Shown one piece after another: positions 1-4,695 of a stretch of 5,370 bases of DNA. The notes beneath the pieces are model-generated. The model was not told where the DNA came from. It worked only from the letters and a program-made list of their open reading frames with translations, and did not search any database. Numbering within the stretch: the stretch's first letter is position 1; each line of letters opens with the position of its first letter. The position numbers and the translations under genes are program-made. Source of the DNA: SG8-41 sp964521405 (GTDB taxonomy: Bacteria > Pseudomonadota > Gammaproteobacteria > Burkholderiales > SG8-41); NCBI GenBank assembly GCA_964521405.1, contig CAZFRR010000167.1:1-5370 (forward strand), in the 5' to 3' direction.

Positions 1-81
1 GTATCGAGGTTCGTCAATTGCCATAGCAGAACTCCAGGTCGCCAGCATCATGCATGCGACTAGAAAACGAAATCGGGTCAT
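1..81 (-). CDS. Exported protein, N-terminal fragment; possible SOUL-type haem-binding protein
   Basis: Reading the minus strand from the ATG at 81-79 gives 27 open codons that leave the window at base 1. The product begins MTRFRFLVAC, continues through a hydrophobic stretch (MMLATW) and ends in SSAMA followed by IDEPRY. This is a textbook Sec signal peptide: basic n-region, hydrophobic core, and an A-M-A cleavage site after about residue 21. The mature start I-D-E-P-R-Y resembles the I/E-E-P-x-Y start of bacterial SOUL-family haem-binding proteins, from memory of that family, so the mature protein would be periplasmic. Internal ATGs at codons 11 and 12 would lose most of the signal peptide, which is why the start at 81 is preferred, although no strong Shine-Dalgarno precedes it. 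The gene is divergent from the flavin-binding gene at 251. The signal peptide is fairly secure; the SOUL assignment rests on six residues. Confidence 0.55.
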   Translation of the reverse strand, partial: MTRFRFLVACMMLATWSSAMAIDEPRY

Positions 82-196
82 CGAGGTATAGCGGCAGGTA
101 TCATGACAAGTCCGAATATACCTGCCTTGGGCCACTAGCGAACTTTCGGCGCCAGTGTTGGACAATCGTCTGTCACAAGCGTGTGCGCGGTACGGT

Positions 197-224
197 TTGT
201 CCGCGCCCAGGGTTTGGTTGTAAT
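197..224 (+). promoter_or_regulatory. Candidate sigma-70 promoter of the FMN-binding protein gene
   Basis: TTGTCC at 197-202 (4 of 6 to the -35 consensus) is followed after 16 bases by TGTAAT at 219-224 (5 of 6 to the -10 consensus). Transcription would start near 231, leaving a short leader before the ATG at 251 or 260. The match is only by eye and the spacing is one base short of ideal. Confidence 0.3.
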
Positions 225-250
225 CCGTCGAACTTTTCTTGCTTTCGGGT

Positions 251-739
251 ATGGATGAGATGAGCACTGATCAAGAGATTCAGGCGGTTCTGCGGGATCT
301 GTTTCGCTCTCAACGCTTCGCGGTGCTGGCGACCGACGACCACGGGCAACCATTCGCCAGCCTGATGGCCTTTGCCGCAACCGGGGACCTGCGGCAAATA
401 GTCGTACTGACTGAACGGACCAAACGCAAGTTCGCCAACCTCAAGGCCAACTCCCGGGTCGCCCTTCTGATCGACAACCGTGAGAACAAGGGGTCGGACA
501 CGCAGGATTCAGTGGCGGCAACTGCGATCGGCGAAGCTGGGGAAGTTGGCTCGGAGGCTGGTGCTCCCCTGCTCGAACTGTTCCTCGCTCGCCACCCCTA
601 TTTGGCCGCATTCGCAGCCTCTCCCTCCTGCGCCATCGTAAGGGTTGAGATCAGTTCCTACCTGCTGGTTTCCCGTTTCGAGAAGGTCCTCGAATGGCGC
701 CCGGGTTACATCTCCCTTGCCGGGCCAGTTCAACGATGA
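251..739 (+). CDS. Pyridoxamine 5'-phosphate oxidase-like FMN-binding split-barrel protein
   Basis: A 162-aa cytoplasmic protein of the PNPOx-like split-barrel superfamily, which includes flavin reductases, F420/FMN-binding proteins and the N-terminal domain of HugZ-type haem oxygenases. After an N-terminal helix (residues 5-20) comes the first barrel strand, RFAVLATDDHGQPFASLMAF (22-41), where the start of the barrel is diagnostic. Next is the typical TERTKRKFANL segment (54-64), then strand RVALLIDNR (69-77). K58/R59/K60 lie where this family usually contacts FMN phosphate. The C-terminal half has a helix and the strand SCAIVRVEISSYLLV. The length fits a single-domain member; PdxH itself is longer and has a different C-terminus, so true PdxH is unlikely. 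The start is uncertain: ATG 260 has GGATGAG just ahead of it, and TTG 239 is also in frame. The gene is divergent from the signal-peptide gene and convergent with the FAD oxidoreductase. Substrate unknown; a haem- or flavin-related role is only a guess. Confidence 0.85.
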   Translation: MDEMSTDQEIQAVLRDLFRSQRFAVLATDDHGQPFASLMAFAATGDLRQIVVLTERTKRKFANLKANSRVALLIDNRENKGSDTQDSVAATAIGEAGEVGSEAGAPLLELFLARHPYLAAFAASPSCAIVRVEISSYLLVSRFEKVLEWRPGYISLAGPVQR

Positions 740-747
740 AGAATCCT

Positions 748-773
748 CACCTCCGCCGTATGCGGGGAGGGTG
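748..773 (+). terminator. Imperfect hairpin at the convergent junction, possible terminator
   Basis: CCTCCGC at 750-756 pairs with GCGG..AGG at 762-770 around a 5-base loop (CGTAT), with a two-G bulge (766-767). Two further pairs, 748-749 with 772-773, extend it past a one-base bulge. It starts 9 bases after the stop of the FMN-binding gene, between two genes that converge. There is no T-run after it on either strand, so it is not a canonical intrinsic terminator. Confidence 0.3.
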
Positions 774-778
774 CATCG

Positions 779-794
779 CTGATGACGTCATCAG
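779..794. repeat. Perfect 16-bp palindrome CTGATGACGTCATCAG
   Basis: The sequence equals its own reverse complement over 16 bases, with no spacer. The next base on each side breaks the symmetry. It lies 12 bases from the end of the FAD oxidoreductase gene, in the 66-bp gap between convergent genes. It could be a dimeric protein-binding site or part of a termination or cruciform structure; its position downstream of both genes argues against an operator for either. Confidence 0.7.
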
Positions 795-805
795 GCGCTG
801 ACACG

Positions 806-2056
806 CTACCGCTTGCCTGCCGCGACAAGCGCCTCGGCGGCTCGCCGGCCAGAGTAAAGGGCCCAGTTGATCGTCGGGGCATTGCCGTATTCGCCGCAAA
901 CGTAGAGCCAATCGGCACGCCGTGCTTCGTGGAACCGCGGGTTCTCGACTGGCGGGATCTGCATCGGCAGCGCATCGGCAATGCGGAAAGTCTTGAGATG
1001 GTGCCAGCCATCGACATTGCCACCGAACCAGTCACGCAGCTGCAAACGCACCGCCGCCTCCAGCGTCGCGTCGCTCTGCGCCGGAATGCCGAGAACATTT
1101 ACGGCGATCAATGACTTGCCGGCCGGCGCATAGTTGCGCGACAACAAGGTCGGCACCACCAGACTATTTACCGGGCCGCGCCCAGTCGCATCGAGCATCA
1201 GGATCGGCTCGTCAACGGGCGGTGCCCCGGCTGCGAAATAGAGGCAGGTGGTGCCTCGCCTGCCCGGGATCCGCTCGTCGCCGAGAAGGCGGCCCGTCGA
1301 GGCGCCATCGGTGGCTACCACCACGACCTTGGCCGGAATACGCTCGCCGGATTCGAGCGTCACGCCTCCCTCGTTCAGTGTCGTGACACGAGCTGAGGTA
1401 CGAACCGTGTTCGCGGGCAAGGCGGCTGCGAGCTGGGCTGGAATGGCGTCCATGCCGGCGGCGGGTACGGCTGTATCGCCGGCGGCAAAGGCTCGAAAAC
1501 AGAACTCGAATGCACGGCTCGATACCGAGAGCGTCGGGTCGAAGAACACACCGGCCAGGAACGGCCTGAAGAATCGCTCGATGATGGCGTCGCTGAAGCC
1601 GAGTTCACGCAGGCGGGCGCCGGTGGTGGTCTCGGGACGCGCATAGAGTTGATCCAGACTGGCTGCCAGCACCTGCCGGCGCAGCAAAACCATGCGCATT
1701 TTGTCGGCAGGCGTGCCCACTGGCGAGAACAGCGTAGTCAGGGCGGTCAGGGGCTGCCGCCATGGATCGGCGATCCTGTGGAAACGGCCGTCAATGCGGA
1801 TCAGCGCACCGGGAACAAACGCCCGCATATCAAGAGCAGACAAGTCCAGCGCCGTGCTCGCCTCCGGATAGGCCGTCTGCAGTACCTGAAAGCCGCGATC
1901 GAGGCGGAAGCCCTGATGAAGTTCGGTGCGGATCCGGCCTCCCACGGTATCCGCCGCATCGAGCACGCGCACCGACCGACCCAGCCGGACCAGCTCGCGC
2001 GCGCAGTTGAGTCCGGCGAGTCCGGCGCCTACAACGATGACGTCAGTCTTGTCCAT
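806..2056 (-). CDS. FAD-dependent oxidoreductase (amine oxidase/phytoene desaturase-like)
   Basis: A complete 416-aa flavoprotein of the amine oxidase/protoporphyrinogen oxidase/phytoene desaturase superfamily, probably cytoplasmic or loosely membrane-associated, as no signal peptide is seen. The N-terminal Rossmann motif V-V-G-A-G-L-A-G occupies residues 8-15 (glycines 10, 12, 15). D33 sits at the end of strand 2, the ribose-binding position usually held by Glu. V-G-G-R at 38-41 is the second dinucleotide motif, followed by the FRLDRGFQVL segment (50-59). The C-terminal FAD motif is Y-V-C-G-E-Y-G at 385-391, then N-W-A-L-Y-S-G-R-R-A-A (397-407), which matches the usual substrate-side/FAD-binding helix. 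The length is normal for the compact bacterial branch (classical CrtI is nearer 500 aa). The ATG at 2056 is preceded on the minus strand by GGGATGAGGC. No carotenoid or haem biosynthesis genes flank it, so the substrate cannot be named. Confidence 0.9.
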   Translation of the reverse strand: MDKTDVIVVGAGLAGLNCARELVRLGRSVRVLDAADTVGGRIRTELHQGFRLDRGFQVLQTAYPEASTALDLSALDMRAFVPGALIRIDGRFHRIADPWRQPLTALTTLFSPVGTPADKMRMVLLRRQVLAASLDQLYARPETTTGARLRELGFSDAIIERFFRPFLAGVFFDPTLSVSSRAFEFCFRAFAAGDTAVPAAGMDAIPAQLAAALPANTVRTSARVTTLNEGGVTLESGERIPAKVVVVATDGASTGRLLGDERIPGRRGTTCLYFAAGAPPVDEPILMLDATGRGPVNSLVVPTLLSRNYAPAGKSLIAVNVLGIPAQSDATLEAAVRLQLRDWFGGNVDGWHHLKTFRIADALPMQIPPVENPRFHEARRADWLYVCGEYGNAPTINWALYSGRRAAEALVAAGKR

Positions 2057-2080
2057 GCCTCATCCCGTTCTCCAATCTCC

Positions 2081-2110
2081 AATGTACCAATCATCCGCGC
2101 GTTCTTGCAA
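2081..2110 (-). promoter_or_regulatory. Candidate promoter of the FAD oxidoreductase gene
   Basis: On the minus strand, TTGCAA (2110-2105; 4 of 6 to the -35 consensus) is followed after 18 bases by TACATT (2086-2081; 4 of 6 to the -10 consensus). The start would fall near 2074, giving a leader of about 18 bases to the ATG at 2056. The match is weak and other promoters further upstream are possible. Confidence 0.25.
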
Positions 2111-2121
2111 TGGCTAGCGTC

Positions 2122-2136
2122 CACCGGTTTGCGGTG
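2122..2136. repeat. Short inverted repeat, CACCG/CGGTG
   Basis: CACCG (2122-2126) and CGGTG (2132-2136) are perfect complements around the loop GTTTG. The same five-base stem recurs as the inner stem of the larger hairpin at 2167-2211, 58 bases further on. Small, so chance cannot be excluded for this copy alone. Confidence 0.4.
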
Positions 2137-2166
2137 ATCTGCAGTTTGATAAGATGCGGGGAAACC

Positions 2167-2211
2167 TCAGGGGTCACTTCACCGCCTCTGACGGTGGTCA
2201 TGATCCCCTGA
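2167..2211. repeat. 45-base stem-loop in the divergent intergenic region
   Basis: The outer arms TCAGGGG (2167-2173) and CCCCTGA (2205-2211) are perfect complements. TCA (2174-2176) then pairs with TGA (2201-2203) past a single bulged T. After an internal loop, CACCG (2180-2184) pairs with CGGTG (2192-2196) around a 7-base loop. That is 15 base pairs in one nested structure. It lies upstream of both divergent genes and has no T-run, so a terminator is not the obvious reading. It could be a cruciform or regulator site, an RNA structure, or the remnant of a mobile-element end. Confidence 0.6.
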
Positions 2212-2225
2212 TATGAACGTAAGGT

Positions 2226-2385
2226 TTCCCTGTTAACCGCAGTTTATTCCCTGTTTTCAAGCCCACTGTTATCATTGTGCTTAGGTGGTAACTGGAAGTT
2301 TCTTGTGTGGAATTGCAGAGATTGGTCGAAGTGATACGGCATTCTGTAGATCTATATCCCTGTAAAGATCCCTGTTACAGGGAAT
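2226..2385. repeat. Cluster of five TCCCTGT repeats (four direct, one inverted)
   Basis: The core TCCCTGT occurs at 2227-2233, 2248-2254, 2357-2363 and 2369-2375, and inverted as ACAGGGA at 2377-2383. The first pair is offset by 21 bases (TTCCCTGTT each time) and the second by 12 (ATCCCTGTA/ATCCCTGTT), close to two turns and one turn of the helix. The last direct and the inverted copy form a 15-bp palindrome with one central base (2369-2383). Five copies in 157 bases cannot be chance. They precede the dehydrogenase-like gene by 105 to 260 bases, so operator sites are possible; so is a dispersed non-coding repeat element. Confidence 0.75.
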
Positions 2386-2487
2386 TTGTCGGAGAGAGAC
2401 GTTCGCGGCAGACTCCCACCACCGCCAACGCATGTGAATCAATCCGGTAGGCTGCACTATGCCGACGGCAGTGAGGGAGAACCGCGC

Positions 2488-3645
2488 ATGCTGACAGGCG
2501 TGGTGCAGTGGACGACACAGGAACGCGTTATACACGGCCGGCCGGCGGCCGAAGCCGTTCGCGAGGAGATCGAGCGAGTCGGCGCGAAGCGCGTGCTGTT
2601 GCTCACCACGCGTTCGCTCGAGAACGGGCATCTCATCCGGGACGTGACTTCGGCGCTGGGGGATCGCTGCGTGGGCCGGTTTGCCGGCATTCGTGCCCAT
2701 TCGCCGCGCGAGGCGGTGATTGAAGGCGCCGCGATGGCCCGTACGGTCGGGGCGGACCACTTGCTGGCCGTTGGCGGCGGCTCGGTGATCGATGCGACCA
2801 AGGCCATGCTGCTCGCCCTGTGGCGCGGCGTGATCGATGTGGAAACGCTTTCGACGCTGACGATCCGCCACGGTGCGAAGCCCCTCGAGGTGCTGGATTC
2901 CGACCGGATGCGAATGACGGCGGTGCCGACTACGCTGTCCGCCGCCGAATTCACCGAGAGTGCCGGCATCACGGATGTCCAGCGCAAGGCCAAGATCCGG
3001 TTCCGCCATCCGCGGATGGCGCCTCGTGCCGTGATCCTCGACCCGGCGGCCACTCTCGACGCGCCGCTGGAGCTCGTGCTTTCGACTGGCATGCGCGCCG
3101 TGGACCACGCGGTCGAGCGCTGGTGCAGCGTGAGTCCGCATCCGCTCGGCGACGGCCTCGCGCTCCAGGCGATGGGCATGCTCGCCGAGAATCTGCCGGC
3201 GATCAAGGCGCGACCCGGCGACCTGGAGCCGCGGCTCAACTGCCAGCTGGCCGCGTGGCTCACGCAACTCTCCGCCATACCCAACGTCGCGAACGGCGCG
3301 AGCCATGGCATCGGCTACATTCTCGGCGCCTATGCGGGCGTGCCCCATGGCATCACCTCCTGCATCTCGCTCGCGGCCACGCTGGATTGGAACGAGCCGG
3401 TCAACCGGGAGCGTCAGAGCGTCGTTAACGAGAAGTTCAAGCGGCCGGGCGTGCGACCGTGCGAGGCGATCCGCGATTTCGTGAAAGCGCTCGGCCTGCC
3501 CACCCGGCTCGGCGAGGTCGGGATCGGCGCCGACCGCATTCCGGAACTGGCGCGACAGTACGACGGGACTGGACCGATCGCCACCAATCCGCGGCCGGTG
3601 AAGGACGCGAAGGATCTCGAGGAAATACTCAGGCTCGCGCTTTGA
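2488..3645 (+). CDS. Iron-containing alcohol dehydrogenase/maleylacetate reductase-like enzyme
   Basis: A 385-aa cytoplasmic NAD(P)-dependent dehydrogenase of the group III (iron-type) alcohol dehydrogenase fold. The ATG at 2488 is chosen because GAGGGAGA lies seven bases ahead of it and the length then matches the family (about 380-390 aa). The cofactor-binding glycine motif is V-G-G-G-S-V-I-D at 95-102, and the V-P-T-T motif follows at 146-149. The helical C-terminal domain carries T-G-M-R-A-V-D-H-A-V-E, then G-A-S-H-G-I-G-Y-I-L-G and V-P-H-G. Aligned by eye to E. coli FucO (metal ligands D196, H200, H263, H277), the three His ligands are kept (H207, H273, H287), but the Asp position is Arg and the second, catalytic-loop His (FucO H267) is Tyr. 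Maleylacetate reductases also lack the Asp, so a metal-independent, MAR-like reductase is plausible. No aromatic ring-cleavage genes are adjacent. Superfamily sure, substrate unknown. Confidence 0.9.
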   Translation: MLTGVVQWTTQERVIHGRPAAEAVREEIERVGAKRVLLLTTRSLENGHLIRDVTSALGDRCVGRFAGIRAHSPREAVIEGAAMARTVGADHLLAVGGGSVIDATKAMLLALWRGVIDVETLSTLTIRHGAKPLEVLDSDRMRMTAVPTTLSAAEFTESAGITDVQRKAKIRFRHPRMAPRAVILDPAATLDAPLELVLSTGMRAVDHAVERWCSVSPHPLGDGLALQAMGMLAENLPAIKARPGDLEPRLNCQLAAWLTQLSAIPNVANGASHGIGYILGAYAGVPHGITSCISLAATLDWNEPVNRERQSVVNEKFKRPGVRPCEAIRDFVKALGLPTRLGEVGIGADRIPELARQYDGTGPIATNPRPVKDAKDLEEILRLAL

Positions 3646-3674
3646 CTCTCGCGGGAAGTTCCGGCGCCGCGGTC

Positions 3675-4109
3675 TCAGGCCCGCTCGCGGAGGATTTGCC
3701 TCCGCCGGTGCGATTCCGATACGAACTCCTCCAGATCGGGATCGAGCGCATTGCGGGCAGAAACCATGCCGATGAGTTTGCCGTTCTCGGTCACGGGCAG
3801 GTGGCGAAAGCCGCTCTCGTACATGAGCAGGAGCGCGTAGCCGAACGATTTCTCGGGATCGACGGTTTGCGGCGCCGGCGTCATCACGTCGGCCAGCCGG
3901 GTGGTCTGCGCATCGCGGCCTCGCGCCACGACGCGAATCAGGACGTCGCGCTCTGTAAAAATCCCGACCAGGCTGTCGTGGTCGACGACCATGACCGCGC
4001 CGACTTTCCTGCGCGCCATCCGCTTGGCGGCTTTGCTGACGGAGATATCCGGTGGAGCGGTGAGCAGCCTTTTTCGCTCCATGACCGTTCTAACCCGTTC
4101 ACTGAACAT
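3675..4109 (-). CDS. Tandem CBS-domain protein
   Basis: A 144-aa soluble protein made almost wholly of two CBS domains, the module that binds adenosyl ligands (AMP, ATP, SAM, NADH in known cases). CBS1 covers about residues 8-62, with VGAVMVVD (36-43) and the G-I-F-T-E-R-D-V motif at 49-56. CBS2 starts at the V-M-T-P signature (75-78) and runs to about 125, with G-F-R-H-L-P-V (100-106) and G-M-V-S-A-R-N-A (114-121). The S/T-x-R-D or N ending of each domain is where ribose is usually held. A short charged helix closes the protein. No catalytic domain is attached, so it is likely a small ligand sensor or regulator. The ATG at 4109 has GGAGG (4118-4114) four bases upstream on the minus strand. 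It is convergent with the dehydrogenase-like gene (29 bp apart). It is preceded by an FNR-type promoter, which suggests induction under low oxygen or a redox signal. Partner unknown. Confidence 0.92.
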   Translation of the reverse strand: MFSERVRTVMERKRLLTAPPDISVSKAAKRMARRKVGAVMVVDHDSLVGIFTERDVLIRVVARGRDAQTTRLADVMTPAPQTVDPEKSFGYALLLMYESGFRHLPVTENGKLIGMVSARNALDPDLEEFVSESHRRRQILRERA

Positions 4110-4122
4110 GACGCCTCCGATC

Positions 4123-4197
4123 TGGCAAGGAATCGTGAGTCCGACTCTCCCTGCTCAACTACACGGCCAACTCCGGGAGCAAGTCGAGTCCTTGCCA
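4123..4197 (-). repeat. Long inverted repeat in the predicted leader of the CBS gene
   Basis: TGGCAAGGAATCG (4123-4135) and CGAGTCCTTGCCA (4185-4197) are complementary over 13 bases with a single mismatch (4132/4188), enclosing 49 bases. The enclosed part has its own small inverted repeats, GAGTC-C-GACTC at 4137-4147 and CTCC-G-GGAG at 4171-4179. In the minus-strand transcript the closing arm ends 4 bases before the GGAGG ribosome-binding site (4118-4114), close enough to affect translation. Confidence 0.6.
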
Positions 4198-4235
4198 CAA
4201 TCCACCCGCGGCCTGCTCGCGGCCTGCCTTCCGGG

Positions 4236-4241
4236 TATCTT
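4236..4241 (-). promoter_or_regulatory. -10 element TAAGAT of the CBS gene promoter
   Basis: On the minus strand 4241-4236 reads TAAGAT (4 of 6 to TATAAT, keeping the key T1, A2 and T6). It predicts a start at A 4229 and a 119-base leader. The FNR-type box is centred exactly 41.5 bp upstream of that start, the standard position for a class II activated promoter, where no -35 consensus is needed. Confidence 0.6.
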
Positions 4242-4263
4242 ATGGATTTTCGAATGCATGGTT

Positions 4264-4277
4264 TTGACCTAAGTCAA
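4264..4277 (-). promoter_or_regulatory. FNR/CRP-family binding site TTGACCTAAGTCAA
   Basis: A perfect inverted repeat TTGAC-N4-GTCAA that fits the TTGAY-N4-RTCAA pattern bound by FNR, ANR and DNR-type regulators (E. coli FNR consensus TTGAT-N4-ATCAA). Its centre lies between 4270 and 4271. It is 41.5 bp upstream of the start predicted from the TAAGAT element for the CBS gene. It is about 220 bp from the plus-strand small gene, so activation of that gene from this site is less likely. Confidence 0.7.
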
Positions 4278-4490
4278 GCCTTGCCGGGAATCCGGAACCG
4301 GCACCTGGCCCCATCGATCGCGCTGCAATGGCAGGCTGCCCCCTGATGAATGCCCGCTTGAGGCAAGCTGACGTATGCAGAGGCCTCCCTTCGGCCAACA
4401 AGCCGCGGGTCGCCGCTGCCCTCCACTGGCACTGCCACGCCATTCAGCCATCCCGGGCGTACACGGGCATAATGGCCGCCAGACCCTGGT

Positions 4491-4682
4491 ATGGCGATGT
4501 CTGGTTCACCCCTCCTGCCCAAGAGCGAAGCATTGCGCCGCGCAGTCGCGTGGCTCGCGCACCAGGGGCCATGGACACCGGAACTGATCGAGCAGGCCAG
4601 CCAGCGGTTCGATCTCTCGCCGGTGGAAGAAGAATTTCTACTTGAAGAGTCGCGCCGGTCCGCAAAGCGATGGACACGATAG
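4491..4682 (+). CDS. Small conserved-looking protein, 63 aa, function unknown
   Basis: A short soluble protein with no signal peptide, membrane segment or cysteine. It looks like a small all-helical domain: helix EALRRAVAWLAHQ (residues 13-25), helix PELIEQASQRF (30-40), then L-S-P-V-E-E-E-F-L-L (42-51) and a basic tail. The R-F-D-L-S-P-x-x-E-E-F-L pattern resembles small uncharacterised proteins I recall from other proteobacteria, but I cannot name a family. The start may be ATG 4491 or ATG 4497; neither has a strong ribosome-binding site. The stop is 13 bases before the solute-binding protein gene, so the two are probably co-transcribed. Coding status is supported by sensible composition and the tight spacing. 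Confidence 0.6.
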   Translation: MAMSGSPLLPKSEALRRAVAWLAHQGPWTPELIEQASQRFDLSPVEEEFLLEESRRSAKRWTR

Positions 4683-4686
4683 GAAG
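4681..4686 (+). promoter_or_regulatory. Ribosome-binding site of the solute-binding protein gene
   Basis: AGGAAG lies nine bases before ATG 4696 and overlaps the stop codon (TAG, 4680-4682) of the small upstream gene. It fixes the start that also gives a good signal peptide, and supports co-transcription with the small gene. Confidence 0.6.
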
Positions 4687-4695
4687 ATCCTGGTC

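Larger units (their letters stand above)
2057..2487. other. Divergent intergenic region, 431 bp, partly low in GC
   Basis: This region separates the minus-strand FAD oxidoreductase from the plus-strand dehydrogenase-like gene, so both promoters should lie here. It holds two stem-loops sharing the CACCG/CGGTG stem (2122-2136 and inside 2167-2211) and five copies of the 7-mer TCCCTGT (2227-2383). Bases 2211-2400 contain 81 G or C out of 190 (about 43%), far below the neighbouring genes. No credible coding frame was found. Extending the dehydrogenase upstream to the TTG at 2386 would add 34 unlikely residues. Confidence 0.75.
4110..4490. other. Divergent intergenic region, 381 bp, between CBS gene and small-protein gene
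   Basis: Its left half is the predicted leader of the CBS gene (4110-4229) with a long inverted repeat. Its middle holds the FNR-type promoter (4236-4277), reading towards the CBS gene. In the right half I found only a short inverted repeat, GCTTG-AGG-CAAGC at 4356-4368, and CATAAT at 4468-4473 as a possible -10 element for the plus-strand small gene, with no good -35. Open frames here look like GC-rich noise. Confidence 0.65.

Noticed and set aside
54..263. A 69-codon plus-strand frame over the left intergenic region
   Set aside because: It overlaps the signal-peptide gene on the other strand and the start of the FMN-binding gene, has no ribosome-binding site, and has an unlikely composition.
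1111..2137. Plus-strand frames opposite the FAD oxidoreductase (for example 1248-1646 and 1649-2137)
   Set aside because: They are antisense to a complete flavoprotein with intact FAD motifs; their composition is typical of shadow frames.
2386..2487. Upstream TTG start for the dehydrogenase-like gene
   Set aside because: The extra 34 residues do not resemble the family, the AGGGA before the TTG is only two bases away, and ATG 2488 has a well-spaced GAGGGAGA and gives the normal length.
2281..3348. A 355-codon open frame on the minus strand
   Set aside because: It is antisense to the dehydrogenase-like gene, is rich in Arg and His, and has no domain. Its N-terminal part only translates the TCCCTGT repeat region.
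4208..4227. Direct repeat GCGGCCTGC twice in 20 bases
   Set aside because: Too short and too GC-biased to separate from chance; it lies at the predicted start of the CBS leader but suggests no function.
3459..4346. A 295-codon plus-strand frame across the convergent dehydrogenase and CBS genes
   Set aside because: It runs out of frame through the 3' end of one clear gene and antisense through another; no domain is visible.
4356..4368. GCTTG-AGG-CAAGC inverted repeat as a second FNR-like or operator site
   Set aside because: It does not match TTGAY-N4-RTCAA (wrong half-sites and spacing), and five-base arms are expected by chance in a region this long.
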